Assembly: GCA_910587595.1 (NCBI GenBank)
Contig: CAJULQ010000001.1
Location: forward strand, 310,001 to 374,000
From: an uncultured Christensenellaceae bacterium
GTDB taxonomy: Bacteria > Bacillota > Clostridia > Christensenellales > Pumilibacteraceae
Direction of reading: 5' to 3'
DNA length: 64,000 bases
The notes beneath the pieces were generated by a model. That model was not told the origin of the DNA. It saw only the letters and a program-made list of their open reading frames with translations, and ran no database searches. Below, one piece after another: positions 1 through 8,892 of the stretch. How positions within the stretch are numbered: position 1 is the first letter of the stretch; each line of letters opens with the position of its first letter. The translations under genes and the position numbers were made by a program.

Positions 1-2152
1 CGCCCGTCATGGCCACGTTGCGGTTCACTTTGCGGTCGCTCAACGCGCTCAATAAAGCGGTGGCCATGGTTATGCCCGCGCTCGGTCCGTCTTTGGGCGT
101 GGCGCCTTCGGGCACGTGCACGTGAATATCGCACTCGGTAAACTTTTTGGCGTCTATGCCGTACCGTTCGGCGCGCGAACGCACCAACGTGAGCGCCGTG
201 CGGCACGATTCTTTCATCACGTCGCCCAAGCTGCCCGTTAAAATGATCTCGCCTTTGCCGTCGGGAATGAGCGCCACTTCCACGTTGAGCGTAACGCCGC
301 CCACGCTCGTCCACGCCAATCCCGTGGCAAGCCCCGCTTCGTCCGCTTCGTTTTTAAGGTCGTCTTGATACTTCAAAACGCCCAAATAATCTTTTATGTC
401 GGCGGGTTGCACATCGTAGCTTTGCACCTTGTCTTTGCCCTTTTCCACCACTTTCACGGCGATCTTGCGTATCACCGTGCCGATCTCGCGTTCTAAGTTG
501 CGCACACCGCTTTCGCGCGTGTAGCCCGCCACGATATGCAACAGCGCGGCGTCCGAAAAGGTCACCGTTTTTTCGTTAAGGCCGTTGGCGGCCAACTGCT
601 TGGGCACCAAATACCGCTTGGCGATCTGCAATTTTTCTTCGTAGGTATACCCCGACAGCTCGATCACTTCCATGCGATCGAGAAGGGGCGCGGGAATGGT
701 GTCGAGCGTGTTGGCCGTGGTCACGAACATCACTTTGCTGAGATCGTACCCCACTTCCAAGTAGTGGTCCTTAAAAGCGTTGTTTTGGTTGGGATCGAGC
801 ACTTCGAGCATGGCGGAGGCGGGATCGCCGCGGAAATCGGACGACATCTTGTCGATCTCGTCGAGCAAAAACACGGGGTTGATCACTTCGGCTTGTTTCA
901 TGCCCGCTATGATACGGCCGGGCAATGCGCCGATATAGGTGCGACGATGGCCGCGGATCTCCGCCTCGTCGCGCACGCCGCCCAAACTCATGCTGACCAG
1001 CTTGCGCCCCGCCGCGCGGGCGATACTTGCCACTACCGACGTTTTGCCCACGCCGGGAGGGCCTACGAAACAAAGGATAGGCCCTTGCAGATTTTGGGTG
1101 AGTTGGTGCACCGCCAAATATTCCACGATACGCTCTTTCACCTTTTCCAAGCCGTAGTGGTCTTCGTCGAGAATTTGCCGCGCGCGTTGCAGATCGAGGT
1201 TGTCGTCCGACTTTTCTTTCCAAGGCATGTCGAGCAACCATTCGATATACGTGCGGCTCACGCCCGCCTCGGGCGACGTGGAACTCATTTTTTCCATGCG
1301 CGCCGTTTCTTTCTCTATCTTTTTCTGCACTTCTTCGGGCAGTTTGCGCGATTTGGCGCGCTTGCGGTATTCCTCCAACTCGTCGGCGTCGTCGCCCAAC
1401 TCGTCGTGGATCACCTTGATCTGCTCGCGCAAATAATATTCGCGTTGGTTTTTATCGATATTCTCGCGTACTTTTACGTTGATCTTTTTTTCCACCGCCA
1501 TGATCTCGCATTCGCGCATCATCACGGCGTAAATGTCTTCCAATTGGCTGTATTCGTCGGGCGTTTCCAAAAGCTTTTGCTTTTCGTTGTTCTCGCGATA
1601 CAAATGCATGCCCATCAAGCCCACAAACGACTTTACGTCGTTGAGATCGATGGAACGCATCGCCTCGGCGGGAAAGCGCGTGTCTAACTTTTTGTATTTT
1701 TCGAGCTGTTCGGCCAGTCTGCGCTTTACCGCCTCCATCAACACGGGATCGCTCGGCCGCGCCGAAAACTCTTTGAGCGACACTTCGAAATAGGGCGTGC
1801 GCATAAGATAGTTGTCTATCTCCATGCGCTTTAATCCCGTTGCCAGCACCCGAAAACTGTCGGCGTTATTGAGTTTGGTGATCTGCTTGATGCGCGCCAA
1901 ACACCCCACGCGGTAAATTTCCTGCGGGGCGGGATTGGTGGCGTTCTGCCGTTTTTGCGCCACCAAAAAAACTTCTTGGTTGCTTTCCACTGCTTTATTG
2001 AGCGCCACGATGGACTTGTCGCGACCCACGTCGAACATGATCGTCTGCCCCGGAAACACCACCAACCCGCGCATTACGATCATTTTGAAAGAAGAGGGCT
2101 TGGGCGGAACCATGCCCGATTTTGCCGCGTCAAACGTCGTTAATTCATCCAT
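1..2152 (-). CDS. lon: ATP-dependent protease Lon (3' end beyond window)
   Basis: Serine-lysine AAA+ protease that degrades misfolded and regulatory proteins in the cytoplasm. The minus frame is open from an ATG at 2150-2152 to the window edge, about 717 codons, so only the last part of the protease domain is missing. The N-terminal substrate domain is followed by Walker A GPPGVGKT near residue 360, Walker B VFLLDEID near 427 and the catalytic-serine motif PKDGPSAG with Ser near residue 691. The start is supported by a GGAG ribosome site about 8 bases upstream. It is the last visible gene of the tig-clpP-clpX-lon cluster, a common Bacillota order, and it has its own promoter at 2173-2201. Confidence 0.97.
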   Translation of the reverse strand, partial: MDELTTFDAAKSGMVPPKPSSFKMIVMRGLVVFPGQTIMFDVGRDKSIVALNKAVESNQEVFLVAQKRQNATNPAPQEIYRVGCLARIKQITKLNNADSFRVLATGLKRMEIDNYLMRTPYFEVSLKEFSARPSDPVLMEAVKRRLAEQLEKYKKLDTRFPAEAMRSIDLNDVKSFVGLMGMHLYRENNEKQKLLETPDEYSQLEDIYAVMMRECEIMAVEKKINVKVRENIDKNQREYYLREQIKVIHDELGDDADELEEYRKRAKSRKLPEEVQKKIEKETARMEKMSSTSPEAGVSRTYIEWLLDMPWKEKSDDNLDLQRARQILDEDHYGLEKVKERIVEYLAVHQLTQNLQGPILCFVGPPGVGKTSVVASIARAAGRKLVSMSLGGVRDEAEIRGHRRTYIGALPGRIIAGMKQAEVINPVFLLDEIDKMSSDFRGDPASAMLEVLDPNQNNAFKDHYLEVGYDLSKVMFVTTANTLDTIPAPLLDRMEVIELSGYTYEEKLQIAKRYLVPKQLAANGLNEKTVTFSDAALLHIVAGYTRESGVRNLEREIGTVIRKIAVKVVEKGKDKVQSYDVQPADIKDYLGVLKYQDDLKNEADEAGLATGLAWTSVGGVTLNVEVALIPDGKGEIILTGSLGDVMKESCRTALTLVRSRAERYGIDAKKFTECDIHVHVPEGATPKDGPSAGITMATALLSALSDRKVNRNVAMTG

Positions 2153-2172
2153 ACATATATCTCCACGTATAT

Positions 2173-2201
2173 AGTATACCATAAAGCAAACAAACTTACA
2201 A
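2173..2201 (-). promoter_or_regulatory. sigma-A promoter of lon
   Basis: On the minus strand, TTGTAA and TATACT are separated by 17 bases, with a TG extension just before the -10 box. It lies in the 134-base gap between clpX and lon, about 20 bases from the lon start, so lon can be transcribed apart from clpX. Confidence 0.6.
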
Positions 2202-2286
2202 GCAAAACGAGGGAACAAAAAAAGAACCGCCTTGTCGCGATCCTTTTGCTTGTATATGCGTTTACGGCACAAAAACGTGCGCTTTG

Positions 2287-3549
2287 TTACGCTATTTTTT
2301 CTTTACGGAACACATGGTCGGGCATGATGCCGCTTTCCACGCATGCGCGATCGATCACCACTTTTTCAATGGTCTTATCGGTAGGCACGCGATACATGAT
2401 ATCCAACATGCAATTTTCCACAATGGAGCGCAAGCCGCGCGCGCCCGTTTTCAGTTCGATGGCTTTTTCGGCGATGGCCTCCACTGCATCGGGCATGAAC
2501 ACCAACTCCACGCCGTCCATTTCGAGCAATTTTTTATATTGCTTGGTAAGCGCGTCGCGCGGTTTGGTGAGAATGGACACCAGCGCGTCTTTATCCAGAT
2601 CGTTGAGGCTGACCGTTACCGGCACGCGCCCCACGAATTCGGGGATCAACCCGAATTGGATGAGGTCTTGCGGTTGCACGTCTTTGAACCACTGCGCCGC
2701 GTCTTTGGCCGTTTTAGACGCAATGTCGCCGCCGAATCCGAGCGACGCCGCATTGGTGCGCTTGGAAATGATCTTGTCAAGCCCCACAAACGCGCCGCCG
2801 AAAATAAACAAGATGTTGGTGGTGTCTATCGTTAAGCACTCTTGTTGCGGGTGCTTTCTGCCGCCTTGGGGCGGCACGCTGGCAACCGTGCTCTCTATAA
2901 TCTTTAACAGCGCTTGCTGTACGCCCTCGCCCGATACGTCGCGCGTGATGCTCACGTTTTCGCTCTTGCGCGAGATCTTATCGATCTCGTCCACATAGAT
3001 AATGCCCCGTTGGGCGCGTTCGATGTCGTAGTCGGCGTTTTGAATGAGCTTTAACAAAACGTTTTCCACGTCTTCGCCCACATACCCCGCCTCGGTGAGC
3101 GTGGTGGCGTCGGCCACGGCAAAAGGCACGTCTAATATGCGCGAAAGCGTTTGCGCCAAAAGCGTCTTACCGCAACCGGTGGGTCCCAACATGAGAATGT
3201 TGCTCTTTTTCAACTCGATGTCGCGCTTGGCGCCCTTGCCTTTTACGGGATGCGCCGCGTTATAGTTGATACGCTTGTAGTGGTTATACACCGCCACGCT
3301 CAACACGCGCTTTGCCATGTCTTGCCCGATGATGAATTCGTCCAATTCATTTTTGATCTCTTCGGGCGAAGGCAATTTCACGGCCGACGTTTCCGCCGAT
3401 TTCTTGATCCGACCGGTGAGTATCTCGTTGCAAATACCCACGCAACCGTCGCAAATGGACACGCCCGTAGGCCCCGAAACCAATTCCACCACTTGCGATT
3501 GCGGCTTGCCGCAAAACGCGCACTTTGCTTCTTCCGTCTTAAAATTCAA
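2287..3549 (-). CDS. clpX: ATP-dependent Clp protease ATP-binding subunit ClpX
   Basis: Hexameric AAA+ unfoldase that feeds tagged substrates to ClpP. The 420 residues match the usual family length. The N-terminal zinc-binding domain has Cys10, Cys13, Cys33 and Cys36; Walker A GPTGCGKT is at about 122-129 and Walker B ends in DEID at about 187-190. The start codon is TTG: an AGGAGG site sits seven bases upstream and no in-frame ATG fits better, so this housekeeping gene uses a weak initiation codon. It lies 21 bases after clpP and is probably co-transcribed with it, consistent with their joint function. Confidence 0.97.
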   Translation of the reverse strand: MNFKTEEAKCAFCGKPQSQVVELVSGPTGVSICDGCVGICNEILTGRIKKSAETSAVKLPSPEEIKNELDEFIIGQDMAKRVLSVAVYNHYKRINYNAAHPVKGKGAKRDIELKKSNILMLGPTGCGKTLLAQTLSRILDVPFAVADATTLTEAGYVGEDVENVLLKLIQNADYDIERAQRGIIYVDEIDKISRKSENVSITRDVSGEGVQQALLKIIESTVASVPPQGGRKHPQQECLTIDTTNILFIFGGAFVGLDKIISKRTNAASLGFGGDIASKTAKDAAQWFKDVQPQDLIQFGLIPEFVGRVPVTVSLNDLDKDALVSILTKPRDALTKQYKKLLEMDGVELVFMPDAVEAIAEKAIELKTGARGLRSIVENCMLDIMYRVPTDKTIEKVVIDRACVESGIMPDHVFRKEKIA

Positions 3550-3570
3550 CGGGTTCCCTCCTCTTGCCTT

Positions 3571-4164
3571 TTACGAACGCTTTACGAAAATTTTATCGAT
3601 GAGCCCGTATTTGTGTGCCTCTTCCGCCGTCATATAATAGTCGCGATCCACGTCGCGCTCGATCTTTTCCAGCGGCTGTCCGCAATTTTCGGACAGTATG
3701 CGGTTCATTTTTTTCTTGGTTTTGAGTATGTGCTCGGCTTGAATGGCAATATCGCTCGCCTGCCCTTGCGCGCCGCCCAACGGTTGATGAATCATGATCT
3801 CGCTGTTGGGAAGAGCGAAACGCTTGCCGCGCGCGCCGCTGCTGAGCAAGAACGCGCCCATGCTGGCCGCCATGCCCACGCAAATGGTGCTCACATCGCA
3901 CTTTATATAGTTCATGGTATCATAGATACCCATGCCCGCCGTTACGCTGCCGCCGGGGCTGTTGATATACAGACTGATGTCTTTGTCGGGGTCTTTCCCC
4001 TCCAAATGCAACAACTGCGCAATAATGAGATCGGCGGTGATGTCGTCGATCTCGCCCGTAAGAAACACAATGCGATCTTCGAGCAAACGAGAATAGATAT
4101 CGTAAGAACGCTCGCCGCGATTGGTTTGCTCGATGACCATAGGAACAAGACTGCTTTTTATCAT
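3571..4164 (-). CDS. clpP: ATP-dependent Clp protease proteolytic subunit ClpP
   Basis: Tetradecameric serine peptidase that forms the degradation chamber for ClpX. The 197 residues are the normal length. The catalytic triad is visible: Ser101 in GMAASMGAF, His126 in MIHQPLGG and Asp175 in DVDRDYYM. The chosen ATG has a GGAGG about 14 bases upstream, rather far; the internal ATG at residue 9 (MVIEQTNRGE) is a possible alternative and resembles the mature N-terminus of many ClpP proteins. The gene sits between tig and clpX on the same strand. Confidence 0.97.
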   Translation of the reverse strand: MIKSSLVPMVIEQTNRGERSYDIYSRLLEDRIVFLTGEIDDITADLIIAQLLHLEGKDPDKDISLYINSPGGSVTAGMGIYDTMNYIKCDVSTICVGMAASMGAFLLSSGARGKRFALPNSEIMIHQPLGGAQGQASDIAIQAEHILKTKKKMNRILSENCGQPLEKIERDVDRDYYMTAEEAHKYGLIDKIFVKRS

Positions 4165-4235
4165 ACTACTTATTTATATCCTCCTTGCCGTTCGTTTATT
4201 CCGCAAATCGCGTCGAATTTTGCGGCGCGGTACCG

Positions 4236-5648
4236 TTACGCTTTTGCGTCTTCTTTTTTGGGCGCCGCTTTCTTGGCGGGCGATTTGGCCGCCGCCGGTT
4301 TATCGGACGCGGACTTTGCCGACGCCGTTTTGGGCGCCGCTTTCTTCTCGGCAACTTTGGCGTCGAACACCGTTTCTTTGGCCAAAAGGTCGAGCGTTTT
4401 TTCCACCGTTATATCGCTCTTGAGATGACTGCGCTGCGTGTCCGAAAGCGTTTTCTCATACTCTTGCGCGCTCTTGCCCGTGTGCTTGCAAAGCTCTTCC
4501 AAACGCGCGTTCCAATCGGCGTCGGTAGGTTCGATCTTTTCGGCTTTTATCACCGCTTCGAGCGTCAAACGCGTTTTCACCGCTTTTTCGGCCTCTTCGC
4601 GGCGGTCTTTGCGGAACCCTTCGCGGCTCGATCCGGTATACTTGAAATAGTCGTCCAGCTTCATGCCGCCGTACATATACGAAAGACGGTACTCGAAATC
4701 TTGCAACATATAGTCGAGCTCGCTGTCTACCATGCAAGCGGGAATATCCACGCTCGCGTTGGCCACGATGGCATCGATCATGTTGTTTTTGTTTTCGTTA
4801 TCCTCGCGGCGTGCGGCGTTTTCTTGCAATCGCTTTTGCACGTCGGCGCGGTAATCGGCCACCGTTTCGAACTGCGTGGTGTCTTTCACGAACGCGTCGT
4901 TGAGTTCGGGCACTTCTCTGTATTGGATACCGTGCAACGTTACCGCAAACACGGCGTCTTTACCCTTTAATTCTTCGGCGTGGTAATCGTCGGGGAACTT
5001 CACTTTAAGGTCTTTGCTCTCACCGATCTTCATGCCGACCACTTGCTCCTCGAAACCGGGGATAAACGAATGACTGCCGAGCGTTAAGCTTTGCTTTTGC
5101 GCCGTGCCGCCCGCAAACGCCACGCCGTCGATCGATCCGCTGTAGTCGATGTTCACGGTGTCGCCGTCTTGCGCCGCGCGGTCGGTAACGTCCACCAAAC
5201 GGCTCTTCGATTGCCGGTTACGTTCGATGTCCTCGTCCACCTCTTTATCGGTAACGGGATAGCTCGCCTTTTTCACGGTAAGGCCTTTATACTGCCCGAG
5301 CGTTACTTCGGGTTTTACCGTCACTTCCACGGTAAACACAAGGCCGTTCTCGCCCAATTTTTCCACGTCTACTTTGGGCTCGTCCACGGGGAAAACGTCC
5401 TCGTTCTCGGCAAGCGCTTTGGTATACGCTTTGGATACGCACGCGTTGAACGCGTCGTCGAAAAACACGGTGGGACCGTAGGCGTTTTCGATCATTTTAC
5501 GGGGCACCTTTCCCTTGCGAAAACCGGGAATGGCGTATTTGCCTTTGGTTTTTATATATGCGGCGTTTATTTCCGCTTCCCATTCGTCGGCGGGTACCGT
5601 AAACGCAAACTTTACGCTTCCCTTTTGTTTTTCCGTTTTGTAATCCAT
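4236..5648 (-). CDS. tig: trigger factor, ribosome-associated chaperone and prolyl isomerase
   Basis: Binds the ribosome exit tunnel and shields nascent chains. The protein has 470 residues from the ATG at 5648, which follows a GGAGG site by 5 bases; an upstream extension of nine residues is open but has no ribosome site. The ribosome-binding loop reads GFRKGKVPRKMIE, near residue 45. The FKBP-like domain follows (GDTVNIDYSG, then GSHSFIPGFEEQVVGM), then the helical C-terminal domain. The last 35 or so residues form a Lys/Ala/Pro-rich tail (AEKKAAPKTASAKS onward) that typical trigger factors lack. It starts the tig-clpP-clpX cluster. Confidence 0.97.
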   Translation of the reverse strand: MDYKTEKQKGSVKFAFTVPADEWEAEINAAYIKTKGKYAIPGFRKGKVPRKMIENAYGPTVFFDDAFNACVSKAYTKALAENEDVFPVDEPKVDVEKLGENGLVFTVEVTVKPEVTLGQYKGLTVKKASYPVTDKEVDEDIERNRQSKSRLVDVTDRAAQDGDTVNIDYSGSIDGVAFAGGTAQKQSLTLGSHSFIPGFEEQVVGMKIGESKDLKVKFPDDYHAEELKGKDAVFAVTLHGIQYREVPELNDAFVKDTTQFETVADYRADVQKRLQENAARREDNENKNNMIDAIVANASVDIPACMVDSELDYMLQDFEYRLSYMYGGMKLDDYFKYTGSSREGFRKDRREEAEKAVKTRLTLEAVIKAEKIEPTDADWNARLEELCKHTGKSAQEYEKTLSDTQRSHLKSDITVEKTLDLLAKETVFDAKVAEKKAAPKTASAKSASDKPAAAKSPAKKAAPKKEDAKA

Positions 5649-5676
5649 GATAACCTCCAAAAAATCATACCACACT

Positions 5677-5705
5677 ATAATAACACTTTACGCAACGTTT
5701 GTCAA
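5677..5705 (-). promoter_or_regulatory. sigma-A promoter of tig
   Basis: On the minus strand, a perfect TTGACA and TATTAT are separated by 17 bases, roughly 30 bases before the tig start. It stands back to back with the rqcH promoter; six bases separate the two -35 boxes. Confidence 0.8.
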
Positions 5706-5711
5706 ATTGTA

Positions 5712-5740
5712 TTGACTAATTCCCGCAATATAGTTATACT
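5712..5740 (+). promoter_or_regulatory. sigma-A promoter of rqcH
   Basis: TTGACT and TATACT are separated by 17 bases. A GGGAGG ribosome site follows at 5756-5761, nine bases before the rqcH ATG. Confidence 0.8.
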
Positions 5741-5770
5741 AACAATAGAAAACACGGGAGGATCACGCAC

Positions 5771-7456
5771 ATGCCGGCAGACGCATTGCACATAGGCGCA
5801 GCAGCCGAGGAACTGCACGCAAAACTATCGGGCGGACGCATAGACAAGATCAACATGCCCGACCCCTACGAGATCGTGCTGAGCATACACAACCGCGAAA
5901 ATTTCGCTTTGGTGCTGAGCGCCGACCCGTCGTTGCCGCGCGCGCACCTTTCGGCGCACCCGCCCAAAAACAACCCGTTGCGGGCGCCCGCTTTTTTGAT
6001 GCACCTGAGAAAACACATCGGCGGCGCCCTCATCGAAAGCGTGCGCGCGCAAAAGGGCGAGCGCATACTGTTTTTTGCGTTGCGCGCCCGCGACGAACTC
6101 GGCTACGCGGTGAAACGCACGCTGATCTGCGAGGTGATGGGCAAATACGCCAACGTGATCCTCACCGACGAATCGGGCAAGATCTCCGAATGCCTTAAAC
6201 ACATTTCGCCCGCCGACAGCGAAAAACGCCCCGTTATGCCGGGGAGCGTCTACTCGCTCCCGCCCGTGCAAGACAAGGCCGACATATTCGACGCCGAGGC
6301 GTTGCGCGCCCTTTTAGACGGCTTTACGGGCGGCAAAGCGGACAGCTACATCTTGGCGGGCGCGGCGGGACTGTCACCCGCCACCATTGCCGCCGTTGTT
6401 ACGCATACGTTGGGCGGCGTGTATTTCGATGCATTGTCGGCAACGCAAAAGGACGCGCTGGTCGCCGCCTTTTCGCGCCAAACGCTGTGCAAAAACGCCA
6501 AGCCGTGCGTGCGCCGCGCCGACGGAAAATCGGACTTTTGGATATATCCTTTTTACCCCGACGGCGACTATACCTTTTTCCCCACGCTCAACCAAGCCAT
6601 GGACGCGCACTTCGACGTGCTCGACCGCGACAGACGGTTGCGGGAAAAATCGCGCGTGCCCAAAACGGCGGTAAAAAACGCCGTGGCGCGCACCGAAAAA
6701 AAACTGAAACTGTTTGCCGCCCGCCAACAAGAGGCGGCCGACGCCGCGCAAGACAAGCTGTTCGGCGAACTCATTACCGCCAATATCTATCGCATACGGC
6801 AAGGCATGCAAAGCGTTGTACTCGAAAACTACTACACAGACCCGCCCTCCCCCGTTACCGTGCCTTTGCAAGAAAACAAATCGCCGCAATACAACGCGCA
6901 AGCTTACTATAAAAAGTACGCCAAAAAGAAAAAGGCGCTGGAGATCACAATTGAACAGATCCGCCAAGCCACGGCCGATCTCGAATATTACCATTCGGTA
7001 TTAGACAGCTTTTCCTACACCGACGAAGAAGGTTTGGAAGAGATCGTGAACGAACTGTATGCCGCCAATCTGTTGCACGCCCCCAAAGACGCCAAAAAGA
7101 AGAAAAAAGAACCCGCGGGCGGGCACGCGGTGATCGACGGTTGCACCGTGCGTTGGGGCAAGACCAACTACCAAAACGATCGGCTCACCAAGCAAGCGCG
7201 GCCGGACGACGTTTGGTTGCACACGCAAAAGATACACGGCAGTCATGTGATCGTATCGGGCGACAACATCACGCAACAAGTGCTGTTGCGCGCCGCCGCC
7301 GTGGCGGCCTACTATTCCAAAGCGCGGTATGCCGACAACGTGCCCGTAGACTACACGCGCAAAAAATACGTGAATAAGCCTAAGGGCGCCGCCCCCGGCA
7401 AAGTGATCTACACCGACTGTAAAACGCTGTTCGTTACGCCGCAAGACATACCATAG
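5771..7456 (+). CDS. rqcH: RqcH / NFACT family ribosome quality-control factor
   Basis: RqcH binds stalled 50S subunits carrying peptidyl-tRNA and adds C-terminal alanine tails that mark the chain for ClpXP and other proteases; older annotations call it a fibronectin-binding protein. The 561 residues are typical. An NFACT-N domain covers roughly the first 200 residues, a central coiled-coil segment follows (KTAVKNAVARTEKKL onward, then KKYAKKKKALE), and the NFACT-R domain has the diagnostic DVWLHTQKIHGSHVIV. The gene diverges from tig and faces the clp/lon protease cluster, which fits a shared role in nascent-chain quality control. A GGGAGG ribosome site decides the start. Confidence 0.95.
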   Translation: MPADALHIGAAAEELHAKLSGGRIDKINMPDPYEIVLSIHNRENFALVLSADPSLPRAHLSAHPPKNNPLRAPAFLMHLRKHIGGALIESVRAQKGERILFFALRARDELGYAVKRTLICEVMGKYANVILTDESGKISECLKHISPADSEKRPVMPGSVYSLPPVQDKADIFDAEALRALLDGFTGGKADSYILAGAAGLSPATIAAVVTHTLGGVYFDALSATQKDALVAAFSRQTLCKNAKPCVRRADGKSDFWIYPFYPDGDYTFFPTLNQAMDAHFDVLDRDRRLREKSRVPKTAVKNAVARTEKKLKLFAARQQEAADAAQDKLFGELITANIYRIRQGMQSVVLENYYTDPPSPVTVPLQENKSPQYNAQAYYKKYAKKKKALEITIEQIRQATADLEYYHSVLDSFSYTDEEGLEEIVNELYAANLLHAPKDAKKKKKEPAGGHAVIDGCTVRWGKTNYQNDRLTKQARPDDVWLHTQKIHGSHVIVSGDNITQQVLLRAAAVAAYYSKARYADNVPVDYTRKKYVNKPKGAAPGKVIYTDCKTLFVTPQDIP

Positions 7457-7472
7457 CGGCCGAAAGCGCAAC

Positions 7473-7515
7473 AAAAAAGGGACGAAACACAAGAAATCGT
7501 GTTCCGCCCCTTTTT
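7473..7515. terminator. bidirectional intrinsic terminator
   Basis: A long hairpin has arms starting AAAAAGGGACGAAACAC and ending GTGTTCCGCCCCTTTTT (two G-U pairs on one strand) around an 8-base loop. A T-run on one side and an A-run on the other let it stop both rqcH from the left and the pyr operon from the right. Confidence 0.8.
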
Positions 7516-7536
7516 ATTTGCGTAAAATAAGCTATC

Positions 7537-7854
7537 TTACACCAACGCGTAAATGAACCCGAAGAGCGCCACCGCAAAGATCACGCCCATGATCACGGTG
7601 TTGATGATCGCGTTTTTGTATTCGGGCGAACGGTGGTTTATCTTGCTGCACAACACGCGCACGCTGCGGAAGATCGCCAAGCCGGTGGCCACCAAATAGA
7701 TAGCCAACCCCACGGTGATCACGATCTCGCTCACAAAGATGCCCACGATCAAAACGATCGCGCCGCCCAACATCAAAAAGTCGCAGATCTGCCGCAATCC
7801 GAAATCGGAAAAGTACGCTTGTATAAAATTTTGTTTCTTCGCTTTCGCCGCCAT
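7537..7854 (-). CDS. small membrane protein, unknown function
   Basis: I do not recognise a named family. The 105-residue product starts with a short basic segment (MAAKAKKQN) and has three hydrophobic stretches: about residues 27-43, 45-62 and 85-105, ending right at the C-terminus. A polar loop with SKINHRSPEYKN sits before the last one. It is the last gene before the bidirectional terminator and lies 53 bases after another three-helix protein, so both probably ride on the pyr operon transcript. Paralogy between the two is not obvious beyond size and topology. Confidence 0.75.
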   Translation of the reverse strand: MAAKAKKQNFIQAYFSDFGLRQICDFLMLGGAIVLIVGIFVSEIVITVGLAIYLVATGLAIFRSVRVLCSKINHRSPEYKNAIINTVIMGVIFAVALFGFIYALV

Positions 7855-7907
7855 TGTTTTTTCTCCGTTTTTTTTAGTATGCCCGCTACGGGCGCGACTA
7901 TTCTTTT

Positions 7908-8246
7908 TTACTTATTCCAAAACACTATGGGCGTTAGACCCAACACGTAAAACACAACGATGAGCACCACGGCGATCACCCACAAAGTGAACCATGTTCT
8001 GCCGTGCAAGCGCGCCTCGTAATACGAATACCAACAAAGCGCGATAAGACCGATGCCGATGGCAATATTCTTGATCCAATTGCCGATGGCCGCGCACTGT
8101 TCGATAAATCCGAGCACAACGCCGATGGCAATGCCCAACCCCATGAGCATCACCGCAACAAACGACAGTACTTTGCAGATCTTGGGCACGGTGTACACAC
8201 GCGTTTGCGTGGTGGTGCGCGTCGTTTTGGTTCGTTTCGTAGCCAT
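7908..8246 (-). CDS. small membrane protein, unknown function
   Basis: This 112-residue product has a Thr/Lys/Arg-rich N-terminus (MATKRTKTTRTTTQTR) followed by three hydrophobic segments at about 26-46, 57-74 and 86-107. No family is recognised. It starts 35 bases after the pyrE stop in the same orientation, with an AGGAATT-like ribosome site, so it is probably in the same transcript. Whether it has anything to do with pyrimidines is unknown; a uracil or orotate transporter would need far more membrane segments. Confidence 0.75.
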   Translation of the reverse strand: MATKRTKTTRTTTQTRVYTVPKICKVLSFVAVMLMGLGIAIGVVLGFIEQCAAIGNWIKNIAIGIGLIALCWYSYYEARLHGRTWFTLWVIAVVLIVVFYVLGLTPIVFWNK

Positions 8247-8281
8247 ATTCGAAATTCCTCCCGAAAATTATTTCCGCTCTG

Positions 8282-8866
8282 TTATTTCAACCCGCGACTG
8301 CCCGGTTTAACGGCCGGCAGTTTGCCTTCGCGGCACAACGGACACTCGTCCGCCTCATAGCTTTTTACTTCCATAGACAGCAACGCGCGATAGGGCACGC
8401 CGAAATCCACTTGCCCGCCGCTGCGATCTACCACCGACGCCACCGCGACCACGTCGGCGCCCGCTTTGCGGCACAACTCGATCACTTCTTTTACCGAGCC
8501 GCCCGTGGTCACAACGTCTTCCACCACGATCACGCGCATGCCCTTATCCAAGGCAAAGCCGCGTCTAAGCGTCATTTCGCCGCCCTCGCGCTCGGCAAAC
8601 AGATCGATAACGCCCAACTGCCGCGCCACTTCGTACCCCATGATAATGCCGCCCACCGCGGGCGAAACCACCGCGTCGGCCTTGAATTCGCGCAACTGTT
8701 CGGCCAAGGCCGCGCACAGATACGCGCTCTCTTCGGGGTGCACAAACAATTTGGCGCATTGCATATACGTATCGGAATGACGGCCGCTGGTGAGCAAAAA
8801 ATGCCCTTTTAATATGCCGCCCGTTTTATTGAAAACTTCCAATATCTGTTCGTTCGTCGGTTTCAT
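8282..8866 (-). CDS. pyrE: orotate phosphoribosyltransferase
   Basis: Converts orotate and PRPP to orotidine 5'-phosphate, step five of UMP synthesis. The PRPP loop VVVEDVVTTGGSV is at about 115-127. At 194 residues it belongs to the longer Clostridia/thermophile type, with a C-terminal extension containing a CPLC pair (DECPLCREGKLPAVKPGSRG) that may bind a metal. A ribosome site AGGAAAA precedes the ATG. It is the last pyrimidine gene of the cluster, 26 bases after pyrD. Confidence 0.96.
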   Translation of the reverse strand: MKPTNEQILEVFNKTGGILKGHFLLTSGRHSDTYMQCAKLFVHPEESAYLCAALAEQLREFKADAVVSPAVGGIIMGYEVARQLGVIDLFAEREGGEMTLRRGFALDKGMRVIVVEDVVTTGGSVKEVIELCRKAGADVVAVASVVDRSGGQVDFGVPYRALLSMEVKSYEADECPLCREGKLPAVKPGSRGLK

Positions 8867-8892
8867 GTTCTTTTCCTTTTTGCTGCGAGCGG

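Noticed and set aside
536..1687. Long plus-strand frame of 383 codons opposite lon
   Set aside because: His/Phe-rich product without motifs, antisense to a clearly conserved Lon frame. Shadow of its codon pattern.
3151..4428. Plus-strand frame of 425 codons opposite clpX and clpP
   Set aside because: It spans two real genes on the other strand and has no ribosome site or known motif.
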